Below, piece by piece: positions 25,621-34,698 of a stretch of DNA of 64,000 nucleotides. The first letter of the stretch is position 1. The number at the start of each line of letters is the position of its first letter. Location of the stretch: assembly GCF_028331445.1 (NCBI RefSeq), contig NZ_JAQMHX010000002.1, positions 372,001 through 436,000 of the forward strand, written 5' to 3'. A model generated the notes under the pieces. The model was not told the origin of the DNA. It did not search any database and was given only the letters and a program-made list of their open reading frames with translations. The stretch comes from Candidatus Phyllobacterium onerii (GTDB taxonomy: Bacteria; Pseudomonadota; Alphaproteobacteria; Rhizobiales; Rhizobiaceae). The position numbers and the translations under genes are program-made.

Positions 25621-26160
25621 TTTTTCCGTCAGGCTCAAAAGATAGCGACGGATAAGGGTGGACGCTACTTCTTCGGCGGAGATCAGGCGCAGCTGCACGA
25701 CATCTAGAACGAGCTGGGCCGGATCACTCCCGACCCGGATCGAGCTTTTTTACTGGCCGTTAGAAGCGGCAATCGCCGTTATGGCGGCATGGTATATTTT
25801 AATGGGAGGCGGGCCTTGTGCGAAGGGGCTCGCTGGCATGGTTTCGGACTTCCATTTCCTGCGTTCTTTGTGGCTTGTCGCGCTGTTAGCGCCGCCGAGC
25901 TAATATAGCTGTCCTTCCGCTCGGCAGATATTCGGTCAAGGGGGCAGGGAATGATCGTACCACATCTGCTCGACAGCCTCGTGATAGAGCCCGATCGCGG
26001 ACATCGTGATTTTCTGGCCTGGATGCGTGCCGTTCTTCTCGCGGTCGCTGTGCTTGGCGCCGCCGGCCCGACTTGGAAACGCGAAGCACCGCCCTTCGTT
26101 CGCATACCGCCTCGCTCGTCATCGCTGTCGATCTTTCACCAACAATTTATGCCAATGACG
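25621..26160 (+). pseudogene. Decayed batA-batB (von Willebrand factor A domain) genes
   Basis: The end of BatA is readable as 'QAQKIATDKGGRYFFGGDQA', then a TAG, then 'ELGRITPDPDR' and, in another frame, the C-terminal helix 'ELFYWPLEAAIAVMAAWYIL'. The start of BatB follows: 'MVSDFHFLRSLWLVALLAP' (25838), 'VPHLLDSLVI' (25951), 'AVLLAVAVLGAAGPTWKRE', and in a third frame 'SLVIAVDLSPTIYANDG' with the vWA D-x-S-x-S region. All three frames are needed, so both genes are dead. They belong to the MoxR-associated envelope-stress family; no moxR or batC remains nearby. Confidence 0.7.
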
Positions 26161-26448
26161 GTCTGCAGAGCGGTCCCAATTTTGGGAAGACGCGGCGAAG
26201 ATGTGCGCGGGCCGCAAAGCATCACATAAAGGTGGTTATACACCATATCTCGTACAGGGGAACGACAAGGTGCGCTTCGTTCGCGGTTAAGTTTGCTGCG
26301 AAGTCCCCACCATTTGTTGGAGTCAGGCCCATTTATTCACAGTCACCGAACTGTCATGGAACTGATAAGCCGTTGTCACGGGAGGTCACCAAAATCCGCA
26401 CAAACCGGATTCGTTGAATCCGAAAGTGATCAGAACCGGAGATATCAC

Positions 26449-27690
26449 GTGACACCCCTGAAAACCTTGGCTATCGGTGCGGCTCTTACCGTTTTCTCGC
26501 TACCCGCATGGGCCGAGACCGACATCACCTTCTGGCACTCGTTCGGTGGCGGAAACGGCAAGGCGCTCGAACAGATTATCAGCGACTTCGAAAAGAAGCG
26601 CCCGGACATCAAGGTGACCGCACAGGAAATCGGCGACTACAATGACATCGTCACCAAGCTGCAAGCCGCAATACCAGCCAAACGATATCCCGACGTGGTC
26701 CTGCTGGAAATCACACGCTATGGCTTGTTTGCGGAAAAGGGCATCCTTGAGAACCTTTCGCCATACCTCGACAAGGATCCGCTGAAAGAACAGCTTTACG
26801 ATTTCGCACGCGATGTCGGGAAGTACAAAGGCTCCAACTACGTTATTCCCTTTAATTCCTCGACGCCCGTCACATATTACAACAAAGCCGTTTTCAGAGC
26901 GGCTGGTCTTCCCGATACGGTGCCTCTCAAGAACTTCAACGATCTGTTGGGTGCCGCGAAAACCGTGCAGGAGAAATTCGGGTCCCAAGGCAAGTTCGGC
27001 ATCAGTCCTATGGGCCAGTTCGCCCGCTGGGGCATCGTCATGAGCAATGATTCTGATCTCATCGATCCTGTGTCGAACGACGTAATCGTCGACTCGCCAA
27101 AAACCATCGCCGCCTATGAGTGGATGGCGGACCTCGTCAGGAAGTACAAGGTGGCGTCGGTGGACGGCATCACAGACGAGGATGCTGCAAAAGCCCAGTT
27201 CACCGCCGGAAACGTCGCTATCAATCTTGACTCCACCGGAGTTTTCGGTGGTTTCAAAAAAGCCCTCGGAGACGATCTCGGCGTCGTGCCGTTCCCCTGT
27301 GAGGCCGTCTGCCGGGTGCCGATTGGAGGCGCGGGCATCGGTATAGTCAGCATGATCGACGCCGAGAAGAAAAAGGCCGCCTACGATTTCATCAGCTACA
27401 TGGCGAGCCCCGAAGCAAACGCGATCTGGTTTGCTGCCACGGGCTACCTGCCGATCAACAGGAAGACGCTCGACGTCAAGGTCGCAGCGGATGCCGCGAA
27501 CAAGGACGAGGGCATCACCGTGTTGATCAAGCAGATCGACTACGCCCGTGGCCGGCCGCGCCCGCCTGTCGTCACCTGGATGCGCAAGATGGAATACGGC
27601 GTATGGGAAAGCGTCGCCCTTGGACAAAAACAGGTCCCGGACGCCCTCAAGGCACTTGCTGCCCAGACCAGGGCCCAGACCACCAACTGA
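26449..27690 (+). CDS. ugpB: UgpB-like ABC transporter periplasmic solute-binding protein
   Basis: A 413-residue family 1 extracellular solute-binding protein. The start is GTG 26449 with GGAG eight bases upstream, giving a proper signal peptide ('LKTLAIGAALTVFSLPAWA'). The mature protein begins 'ETDITFWHSFGGGNGKALEQ', which matches UgpB-type binding proteins for sn-glycerol-3-phosphate and glycerophosphodiesters. The assignment rests on this plus the downstream permeases and the glycerophosphodiesterase; a general sugar specificity cannot be excluded. First gene of the ugp operon. The 288 bp before it, after the batB remnant, contain no gene, and no PhoB box was identified. Confidence 0.8.
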   Translation: MTPLKTLAIGAALTVFSLPAWAETDITFWHSFGGGNGKALEQIISDFEKKRPDIKVTAQEIGDYNDIVTKLQAAIPAKRYPDVVLLEITRYGLFAEKGILENLSPYLDKDPLKEQLYDFARDVGKYKGSNYVIPFNSSTPVTYYNKAVFRAAGLPDTVPLKNFNDLLGAAKTVQEKFGSQGKFGISPMGQFARWGIVMSNDSDLIDPVSNDVIVDSPKTIAAYEWMADLVRKYKVASVDGITDEDAAKAQFTAGNVAINLDSTGVFGGFKKALGDDLGVVPFPCEAVCRVPIGGAGIGIVSMIDAEKKKAAYDFISYMASPEANAIWFAATGYLPINRKTLDVKVAADAANKDEGITVLIKQIDYARGRPRPPVVTWMRKMEYGVWESVALGQKQVPDALKALAAQTRAQTTN

Positions 27691-27740
27691 CATTGCCGCA
27701 AAGAGAAAGGGGCGGCTCCAGGCCGTCCTTCGGATATTAG

Positions 27741-28610
27741 ATGCTTGTGCGCTTCACGCCTTACGCGATGGTTTTACCCATCGTCGTGTTTATTCTGGCA
27801 TTCACCTACTGGCCCATACTCGTCAGTTTTGATCTGAGTTTCCGCCATTGGGATTTCATGTCGTCCGAAAAGCCGTTCGTCGGCTTGTTGAACTACAGCG
27901 AACTCGTCCGCTCGGATGAATTTTGGAATTCGGCCACCATCACGCTGATATTCACAGTCATTTCAGTACCCTTGCGGCTGGCCCTTGCCATAGCCATCGC
28001 CCGCTATCTTACCACCGAAAGCAAGACCGTGCGTGCGCTGCGAGGGGCATTCTTCCTGCCCGCCGTCACGTCCAGCGTCGCCATTGCGGTGATATGGTCA
28101 TGGATATTTTCCACTGACGCGGGCGTCGCGAATACACTGCTCAACAATCTTGGCATCGCCAAAGTGCCGTGGTTGCAGACGCCTTCGCTTGCCCTTTGGG
28201 TGATCATCATCGTCAACACCTGGAAGCAATTGGGTTACGATATCGTCATCTACGTCGCAGGCCTGCAGGCAATTCCAGAAGATCTGTATGAAGCCGCAAA
28301 GATGGATGGCGGCAAGAGGTGGCATACGTTCCGGAGGGTGACGTTTCCGCTCGTCATGCCGACCACATATTTTTTGCTCATCGTCTCCGTTATCGAGTCC
28401 TTCCAGATTTTCACCATTGTCGACGTGATGACGCAGGGCGGGCCCGCGATTTCCACCGACATGATGGTGAACATGCTCTACCGGACCGGATTTGCGCTGT
28501 TCGACGTCGGCAAGGGTTCGGCGCTTGCAGTGCTGCTATTCGTATTCCTGGTCGTCTTGACGGTGTTGAAGTCCCGGATATTGGGCAAACGGGTGCATTA
28601 TGAACACTAG
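27741..28610 (+). CDS. ugpA: UgpA-like ABC transporter permease
   Basis: A 289-residue inner-membrane permease with six predicted helices. The cytoplasmic EAA loop reads 'EAAKMDGGKRWHTFRRVTFP' near residue 180, the site that docks the ATPase. The N-terminus ('FTPYAMVLPIVVFILAFTYW') is typical of MalF/UgpA-type subunits. It begins 50 bp after ugpB and overlaps the next permease gene by 11 bases. Confidence 0.87.
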   Translation: MLVRFTPYAMVLPIVVFILAFTYWPILVSFDLSFRHWDFMSSEKPFVGLLNYSELVRSDEFWNSATITLIFTVISVPLRLALAIAIARYLTTESKTVRALRGAFFLPAVTSSVAIAVIWSWIFSTDAGVANTLLNNLGIAKVPWLQTPSLALWVIIIVNTWKQLGYDIVIYVAGLQAIPEDLYEAAKMDGGKRWHTFRRVTFPLVMPTTYFLLIVSVIESFQIFTIVDVMTQGGPAISTDMMVNMLYRTGFALFDVGKGSALAVLLFVFLVVLTVLKSRILGKRVHYEH

Positions 28611-29409
28611 CGGCCTTCTCCTGAGGACCACCGCGGTCGCGGTCGGTCTCCTGTTCCTCTCACCGCTTCTCTACGGCATCTGGATCTCGTTTCAGACGGC
28701 CAATCGCTTTTTTTCCGGCAACGGCGAAATGACACTTCAGAACTATGTCGATGCGGTGGAGAAGATGAATTTTCTCCGCTACCTCTTCAACAGCCTGATT
28801 GTGTCGGGCGGGGTAACCATCCTCAGCCTGGCCACGTCGATCATGGCTGCATACGCATTTTCGCGTTTCGAATTCCGCGGCAGGGATTTGATCTTCGGGC
28901 TTGTAGTTGCAACCCTGATGATCCCCGGTCATATCACGCTGATACCCAACTACCTGAATTTTGCCAGAGTGGGCCTGCTAGACACCTATGCAGGATTAAT
29001 TTTGCCCGCTGTGGCCAACGGTTTTGCGACATTCTTCCTGCGCCAGTATTTCCGGGGCATACCCCGCTCCCTCGACGAGGCTGCCTGGATGGATGGCGCG
29101 AACGCCTGGAAAGTGCTCTACCGCGTCATCATCCCCATGTCGAAACCTGCCATTTACGCGATGGGGCTGTTCATCTTCTTGGGAGAGTGGAACAGTTACG
29201 TCTGGCCGCTGATTGCCACCGACAGTCCAGACATGCTGACGCTGCAGATCGGCCTTGCCCGGTTGTATAAGATGGATGCACAGGAAGGCCTGGTGAACTG
29301 GCCGCTTGTCATGGCAGCCGCCACACTGACGATGCTTCCCGTACTGCTCGGATTTGCCCTCGTCGAGCGCCACCTCGTCCGCGGCATCTCCATGGGCGCA
29401 ATCAAATGA
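28600..29409 (+). CDS. ugpE: UgpE-like ABC transporter permease
   Basis: A 269-residue permease, the second half of the heterodimeric channel. It has six helices, and the EAA motif 'EAAWMDGANAWKVLYRVIIP' lies near residue 162. The C-terminal '[16 protein letters not shown]' is the standard ending of the MalG/UgpE family. The start overlaps the end of ugpA, and its own stop overlaps ugpQ by four bases, so the operon is translationally coupled. Confidence 0.87.
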   Translation: MNTSGLLLRTTAVAVGLLFLSPLLYGIWISFQTANRFFSGNGEMTLQNYVDAVEKMNFLRYLFNSLIVSGGVTILSLATSIMAAYAFSRFEFRGRDLIFGLVVATLMIPGHITLIPNYLNFARVGLLDTYAGLILPAVANGFATFFLRQYFRGIPRSLDEAAWMDGANAWKVLYRVIIPMSKPAIYAMGLFIFLGEWNSYVWPLIATDSPDMLTLQIGLARLYKMDAQEGLVNWPLVMAAATLTMLPVLLGFALVERHLVRGISMGAIK

Positions 29410-30182
29410 CCACTGAAGGAAATGCAATGGAAACGATGATAGCGTCCCACCGGGGCGGCACCCTCGAATTTGGCGACTCCACGCCATCCGGCTTTCGGGC
29501 GACGTCCGGGATGCTGCTCGAACAAGTGGAGTTCGATGTGCATCCGACGGCGGACGGGCACATCGTGGTGCATCACGATGCCACGATGGATCGCACTACG
29601 GACAGCACCGGAGCGCTCGCTGATTTGACATTGCACGAAATCAAGTCTGCGCGCATCAACTACTCGAAAGGCGAAAGCCCCCTCACCCTCGAAGAGCTTT
29701 GCGACATCTATCGCGACGGGTCAGTTGGCTTTCGCTGTGAGATCAAAGCCGACAAGAATGGTATTCCCTATAACTCATTCATTCCACACGTGGCGGAAAC
29801 ATTGGTGCGAAAGGGAATGCTGGAGAAGACAGTGTTCTCTGCCTTCTATCTGGAAATTCTGCAGGAGCTCAAACGCACGCAGGAACGCCCCGTTCTTTGG
29901 TTGATCAGCCCGCAGCTGCACAGGCAGCTTGGCATTCCGGAGATAATCTCTATTGCCCGAACGAACGCTGTTCCTGAGATCGGCGTCAATGTTGAACTCC
30001 TCGATGAACGGGTCGTGGAAATGTGCGGTCAATCAGCGATAGAGATCGGTTGCTGGGCTGCCCATAGCGTACCCCAGATGACAAAAGCTTTTGCGTTGGG
30101 TGCCAAAGTCATGACGACGGACAGACCGTCAGTCGCTTTACGTGTTCGTGACGAATTCTATCGGGACACACGAGCGTCATGA
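29406..30182 (+). CDS. ugpQ: Glycerophosphodiester phosphodiesterase
   Basis: A 258-residue cytoplasmic GDPD, hydrolysing glycerophosphodiesters to sn-glycerol-3-phosphate and an alcohol. The catalytic histidines and metal ligands are visible: 'SHRGG' near residue 14, '[20 protein letters not shown]' (E-x-D and H-D) near 40-60, and 'CEIKAD' near 117. The N-terminal ~9 residues before 'MIASHRGG' are extra, so the internal ATG at 29427 is a possible start. It sits between permease and ATPase genes, which supports a role in processing imported phosphodiesters. Confidence 0.87.
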   Translation: MTTEGNAMETMIASHRGGTLEFGDSTPSGFRATSGMLLEQVEFDVHPTADGHIVVHHDATMDRTTDSTGALADLTLHEIKSARINYSKGESPLTLEELCDIYRDGSVGFRCEIKADKNGIPYNSFIPHVAETLVRKGMLEKTVFSAFYLEILQELKRTQERPVLWLISPQLHRQLGIPEIISIARTNAVPEIGVNVELLDERVVEMCGQSAIEIGCWAAHSVPQMTKAFALGAKVMTTDRPSVALRVRDEFYRDTRAS

Positions 30183-31256
30183 TTTCGATTACGCTCGAAA
30201 ATGTCAGCAAGTCGTACCAAGCCGATGCTCCCGTTGTTAAGAATGTGGATCTTAATATCGAGCCGGGCGAGTTTGTCGTAATTGTAGGTCCCTCAGGTTG
30301 CGGCAAATCAACGATGATGCGCATGATTGCTGGTTTGGAGCGGATCTCATCGGGAACTCTCAGAATAGGCGGCAAGGTAGCCAACGATATCCCGCCGCAG
30401 CACCGCGACATCGCGATGGTCTTTCAGAATTATGCCCTCTACCCCCACCTCACAGTCGCAGAAAACATTGGATTCAGTTTGGAAATGCGCGGCGTCTCCA
30501 AAACGGAAAGGCTAAGGCGCGTCGAAGTGGTCGCGCATCTCTTGCAGCTTTCGGACTATCTCCACAAAAAGCCCAAGGACCTGTCCGGCGGCCAACGCCA
30601 GCGCGTCGCCATGGGACGGGCAATCGCCCGTGACGCCAAGACGTACTTGATGGACGAGCCTTTATCCAATCTCGACGCGGAGTTGAGGAGCAGTATGCGG
30701 GCCGAGATAAAGCATCTGCACAGGCACTTGAAGGCAACGATGATCTACGTCACGCACGATCACGTTGAGGCGTTGACACTGGCTGACCGGATCGCCGTCA
30801 TGAATCAGGGTGTGCTTGAGCAATTCGATACTCCAGAAAGAATTTACGACGATCCGGCAAGCCTGTTCGTTGCTGGCTATCGGATCACCCCCGATGAATT
30901 TTATCGATGCCAACTGCAAAGAAGGTTTAGTCCAGACCAACGACGGAATCCGCATTCCGGTAACGTGCGACGCGGAGCTTGAAGGATCAGACGTTGTAAT
31001 TGGTTTGCGGCCCGAAAACGGCGTTCTGTCAACAGACGACAAAGGGATGGCGATCGAATTCCGTGGCGAAGTGATCCTTATCGAGACTACAGGGAGCAAT
31101 CGCAACATTCACACCAGGACAGCGACCGGCACACTCCTCGTCGTGGCACCTCGGTCGGCAGACATCGGATTGGGAGATAAAGTTTCTATCGGTTACAGGA
31201 CCGAGGACGTGTTCCTTTTCGAGAAAAACACGAAGAAGCGCATCCGTCTATATTAG
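30179..31256 (+). pseudogene. ugpC: ugpC ATPase gene with a frameshift before the C-terminal domain
   Basis: The first ~233 residues are a normal sugar/phosphodiester-type ABC ATPase: Walker A 'GPSGCGKST', signature '[18 protein letters not shown]', Walker B '[12 protein letters not shown]' and switch 'VTHDHVEAL'. At about 30878 the frame breaks. The expected '[10 protein letters not shown]' and the rest of the TOBE/regulatory domain ('VVIGLRPENGV' to 31256) continue in another frame. Translated as is, the protein ends at 30982 with ~35 aberrant residues. The ATPase core could still be made, but the regulatory domain is lost. A sequencing error would produce the same picture; the restored length (~359) is normal. 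Confidence 0.8.
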
Positions 31257-31778
31257 GCTTTGGTGTCGCGTTAAGTATAACCGCGCGGCCCAGCGCGACG
31301 TCTCAGAATGATGACCTCGTCTTTTAGCGTTGTCCTCACGAAATTCACATGGAACTGCCGGAACAAACTTCGCTAACGTAGTTCGTAATCTGTCGGAGAG
31401 CGCCGAACTCTTCGGCCGAGGTCTGGCGTTGTCAGGGTCGCAACGACGTCAGCCTCACCCAATTAAAAAATGCCTTGTCGGATGTGAACTTGAGCGGAGA
31501 AATTTTTGCCTGGCGATGAGGGCCGAATTTCGCTGCTGGTTGGGTGGCTCATTCCAACAAGCGGTTTGTCAGCCACGCTGCAGGCTTCACTGTCGAAGAC
31601 CCGTTCCCCCGGTAAACTTTGGCCATTAAAATTCAAAGAATCCACCGGTAAGTGACGCTGGAGGCCTTATGAAACCTTCAAGCTCTGTTGCAGGGTTTCT
31701 ATCAATGCCTGCCGGAGGACGGATCTATCGCAACTTGGAGGGCGACTTGTCTAAAATGACAGAAAACCAACCGGCACC
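31257..31778. other. Gene-free stretch between the ugp and trehalose/glucan operons
   Basis: No ORF here has a family signature. It contains the first copy of a dispersed ~77-bp repeat (31649-31725). Two operons converge on it (ugp from the left, the treY/DUF2934 run from the right), and no strong intrinsic terminator was identified for either. Confidence 0.5.
31649..31725. repeat. Dispersed ~77-bp intergenic repeat, copy 1
   Basis: About 80% identical by eye to 51142-51220, with small indels that break any shared reading frame. Blocks such as ATGAAACCTTC, TCTGTTGC and ATCAATGCCTGCCGGA are shared. Both copies lie 54-77 bp downstream of the 3' end of a minus-strand stress-type gene. Confidence 0.65.
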
Positions 31779-32009
31779 TTAGACGGATCCACCGCGCAAC
31801 CTTCGCTTCGCTGTGCCTTTCGACCGGGGGGCAATCCCTGAATTGTGATCTAGCTTCCGAGATGACGGTCCGGAAGCGAAACCTTCCTCTTCGCTAAATT
31901 CCTGCTCAGCTTGCTTCCAGTGCTCCTCGTGCTTGCCGTCCGGCCTCCCCTGTTGCTCCCACAATTCGTATGCCCGTTTTTGCACGTGGTTTGTCTTGTC
32001 CTTTTCCAT
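31779..32009 (-). CDS. DUF2934 family small protein
   Basis: A 76-residue hydrophilic protein. The first half carries the DUF2934 pattern 'QKRAYELWEQQGRPDGKHEE' followed by 'HWKQAEQEF'. The second half is Ser/Arg/Gly-rich and probably disordered. ATG 32009 has AAGGGA upstream; an upstream in-frame start at 32090 is less likely. It lies 82 bp downstream of treY in the same direction and may be the last gene of that operon. Short DUF2934 proteins often accompany glycogen/trehalose genes in alphaproteobacteria; their role is unknown. Confidence 0.75.
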   Translation of the reverse strand: MEKDKTNHVQKRAYELWEQQGRPDGKHEEHWKQAEQEFSEEEGFASGPSSRKLDHNSGIAPRSKGTAKRRLRGGSV

Positions 32010-32091
32010 TGCATATGTCCCTTGCCGAGTTGTGCCAAAAAGTTTCACCTTTCGAACTACCGACAAGGGAAAAGGTTCAATCAACTCCAAA

Positions 32092-34698
32092 CTAAATTGT
32101 TGAAAGTATTGCCACGGGAAAATCAGCCAGAATTTTTGTTACCATGATGGGCTGATCAGAATCGATCAGTCGACTAGAAAACAGCTCAATAAAAGTCTTT
32201 GATGCGTACAAAGCTGGGATGTTCATATGTATATTTTCGCATTCCTTGGTCGGAACAGACAAATCACTCAACGCCGTGATGATTACGATGGCGACTTCGC
32301 CTTTGAGCTCTCTCCCAAAAGCGAAAAACTTACCCCGGTGGTCACCGCATAGTTCAATTGCTTGGTACGTCCCACGTTCGAAGAGTGCTCTATTGCATCG
32401 TCTAAAATTCATGGCACGAGCGATCAACTCGCGTTTCGACATAATGCCAACACCATCGCTGTCGATGGAAATTGAGGCAGCTCCGGTTTGGATTGGCCGA
32501 CGGTTATCAGGGTCCACAAGGCTGTAGTTCCAGTCTTCTGACCCTTGATAAATGTCAGGGACACCTGGCGCTGCGATCTTCAAGAGAACTTGGCCCAAGC
32601 TTTTTATCCGTCCAGCTCGAATGAACGGCTGAATAGTGGTACCAAAATCGTCCAAGAATGCGCGGTTGGCATCGGCCAACAATCGAGCTGCAAAACCCTG
32701 GATCGCCGCCTCATAATTCGCGTCCACGTGAAGCCAAGAGGTCCGCGACTTGGCTTCGCGCATTGCCTTTTCGAGGTACACGGCAAATCGCTCCCGCAAC
32801 TGCACCAGACCGTCATGTGTTTCAACATGCGATGGCCAAACGCCTGCGAGCGCCTGATAGACCAGCCATTCATCGGATGCCTCCGGAAACGTTTCTCCAC
32901 GACTACGCAAATTGGCGTTCATCCGTTGCCATCGCCGGAAAGCTGAGATCCAGATCTCCGGAGCCTCCGTGAGTGCATAAAGCAGCGTCCGGGCGTCCTC
33001 CCCTCGCTTGGTATCGTGAGTAGACGTAGCGGACAGCGAGAAGTCTCGCGTTTCTGATCGATGCCGCATCAATCGATGAAAATGCGCTGCGCCGACGGGA
33101 CTGGGAGCCAACTCGCCCCCGACCTCGTTCAGAGCTATTAGATGATTGTAGCGGTAGAAGAGCGTGTCCTCGATGGCCTTTGCCATAACTGGGCCCGTGA
33201 GTTGCTGAAATTTGCGTCTAAAATCCCAAGCAGCATCTTTGGCGTTATCGCTGCTACCTTTCACAATGTTCAAAATTGCGGCCATTCGGACGACTTCGTC
33301 CTCTGTTCGCCCCTGCGACGCGGCTTGGAAGACCTGATCAAGCAATCGGGCGTCATCACGCGATAATCCGACGGCAGTTCCGTAGGTGCGGTAGACGGGA
33401 AAGGCTACGATCAACTCGGCAATGGCGTTCTCAATTTCAGCCGTTCCGTCTGGTCCGAGGTCGAGTAGTTTTAGAGCAAGCCTGGCCAAGGATGACAGTT
33501 CGATTTTGAAGTTCTCATTCAGTACTTGCAGTTTGGCATGTCTGGTTTCTGTCGCCAAATTCAATGGTGCATCAACAGCAGCCTGATATGCTTCCCCGAG
33601 GACAGACCAACCGTCAGGGTCCACGAAGACATCCGAGACCGCCGCTATGAATTCATAACCGGTGGTTCCCGAGGCCGTCCAAGTTTGAGGAAGCGTTTCA
33701 TCGCGCTGAAGGATCTTTTCTACGAGCAAATACCTTTCGTCACCTATCCGTTGTCGCAACCGGGAAAGGTACTCTGCCGGATCAGCCAAACCATCGATGT
33801 GGTCGATCCTCAACCCATCGATCTGTCCATTATCCAAAAGTTCAAATGTGAGCGCGTGAACAGCCTCGAACACCTGCCGGTCTTCGACACGCAAACCCAC
33901 CAGGCCCGTTATGTCGAAGAATCTTCGGTAATTGAGGCGCGCGGATGCATCACGCCAGGGATAGAGCCGCCATTGCTGGGCGTGATGAACCAGATCCATG
34001 AATTCTACATCCGAAGACGCCTGTCTCAGGACGTCCTCCAGCCTATTTCTGGATGACGGCACAGAAACAATCGCTTTCACTCTGTCGTGAAAGCTCGAAG
34101 AGCCCAGCGGCGTGGCTTCGGCGGCCGCATGGATAAGTTGCAAAGCCAAAGGCTCATCCAACTTCCCCAAAACGAGTGCATACGTTTCCGGTCCGAGAGG
34201 GTATGCTTGGCCTGCATAAGACATGGCGAGATGACCGCTGTCGTTGGGGCACATCAGCGCGATCGCTCCTTCCTGGACAGATTCCGAAAATGACTTTTCA
34301 AGCACGGGAAGGCTGAGCGGGAAGGCCCAGTCAATATCGAAGTGGTCTTTGAAGGGACTTCGCTGCCCCCACTCAACAATATTGCGCCACCAGCCGTTCT
34401 GCAAATTGGCAGCCATGTGATTTGGGACGATATCCAGGATAATACCCATGCCCACGTTCGCAAGCTCGGCGCTAAAACGATCAAAGCCTTGTCTTCCCCC
34501 GATCGCAGGTTCAATTTCATTGCAGTTTATGGCATCGTAGCCGTGAGTAGAGCCTTCTGATGCCGTGAACAGCGGCGATGCATAGACGTGACTGATCCCC
34601 AACTCTCGAAGGCGCGGAATGAGTGTTCGGGCCCGGTCAAAAGTCATGCCGTTTCTAAACTGCAGTCGATACGTCGAGATGGGCAGCACTGTTTTCAC
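32092..34698 (-). CDS. treY: Maltooligosyltrehalose synthase
   Basis: A GH13 enzyme of 868 residues that turns the reducing-end glucose of a maltooligosaccharide into a trehalosyl unit, the first step of the TreY-TreZ route. It begins 'PISTYRLQFRNGMTFDRART', diagnostic of TreY. The catalytic nucleophile is in 'DGLRIDHIDGLADP', the acid/base in 'YLLVEKIL' and the stabilising aspartate in 'STHDTKRGED'. The C-terminal half has the long helical insertion that makes TreY larger than most GH13 enzymes. ATG overlaps the malQ stop (ATGA). Last enzyme gene of the six-gene operon. Confidence 0.95.
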   Translation of the reverse strand: MKTVLPISTYRLQFRNGMTFDRARTLIPRLRELGISHVYASPLFTASEGSTHGYDAINCNEIEPAIGGRQGFDRFSAELANVGMGIILDIVPNHMAANLQNGWWRNIVEWGQRSPFKDHFDIDWAFPLSLPVLEKSFSESVQEGAIALMCPNDSGHLAMSYAGQAYPLGPETYALVLGKLDEPLALQLIHAAAEATPLGSSSFHDRVKAIVSVPSSRNRLEDVLRQASSDVEFMDLVHHAQQWRLYPWRDASARLNYRRFFDITGLVGLRVEDRQVFEAVHALTFELLDNGQIDGLRIDHIDGLADPAEYLSRLRQRIGDERYLLVEKILQRDETLPQTWTASGTTGYEFIAAVSDVFVDPDGWSVLGEAYQAAVDAPLNLATETRHAKLQVLNENFKIELSSLARLALKLLDLGPDGTAEIENAIAELIVAFPVYRTYGTAVGLSRDDARLLDQVFQAASQGRTEDEVVRMAAILNIVKGSSDNAKDAAWDFRRKFQQLTGPVMAKAIEDTLFYRYNHLIALNEVGGELAPSPVGAAHFHRLMRHRSETRDFSLSATSTHDTKRGEDARTLLYALTEAPEIWISAFRRWQRMNANLRSRGETFPEASDEWLVYQALAGVWPSHVETHDGLVQLRERFAVYLEKAMREAKSRTSWLHVDANYEAAIQGFAARLLADANRAFLDDFGTTIQPFIRAGRIKSLGQVLLKIAAPGVPDIYQGSEDWNYSLVDPDNRRPIQTGAASISIDSDGVGIMSKRELIARAMNFRRCNRALFERGTYQAIELCGDHRGKFFAFGRELKGEVAIVIITALSDLSVPTKECENIHMNIPALYASKTFIELFSSRLIDSDQPIMVTKILADFPVAILSTI

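Noticed and set aside
26500-27693. 397-codon minus-strand ORF opposite ugpB
   Set aside because: It exactly mirrors the ugpB coding region, which has a signal peptide and family motifs; the antisense product matches nothing.
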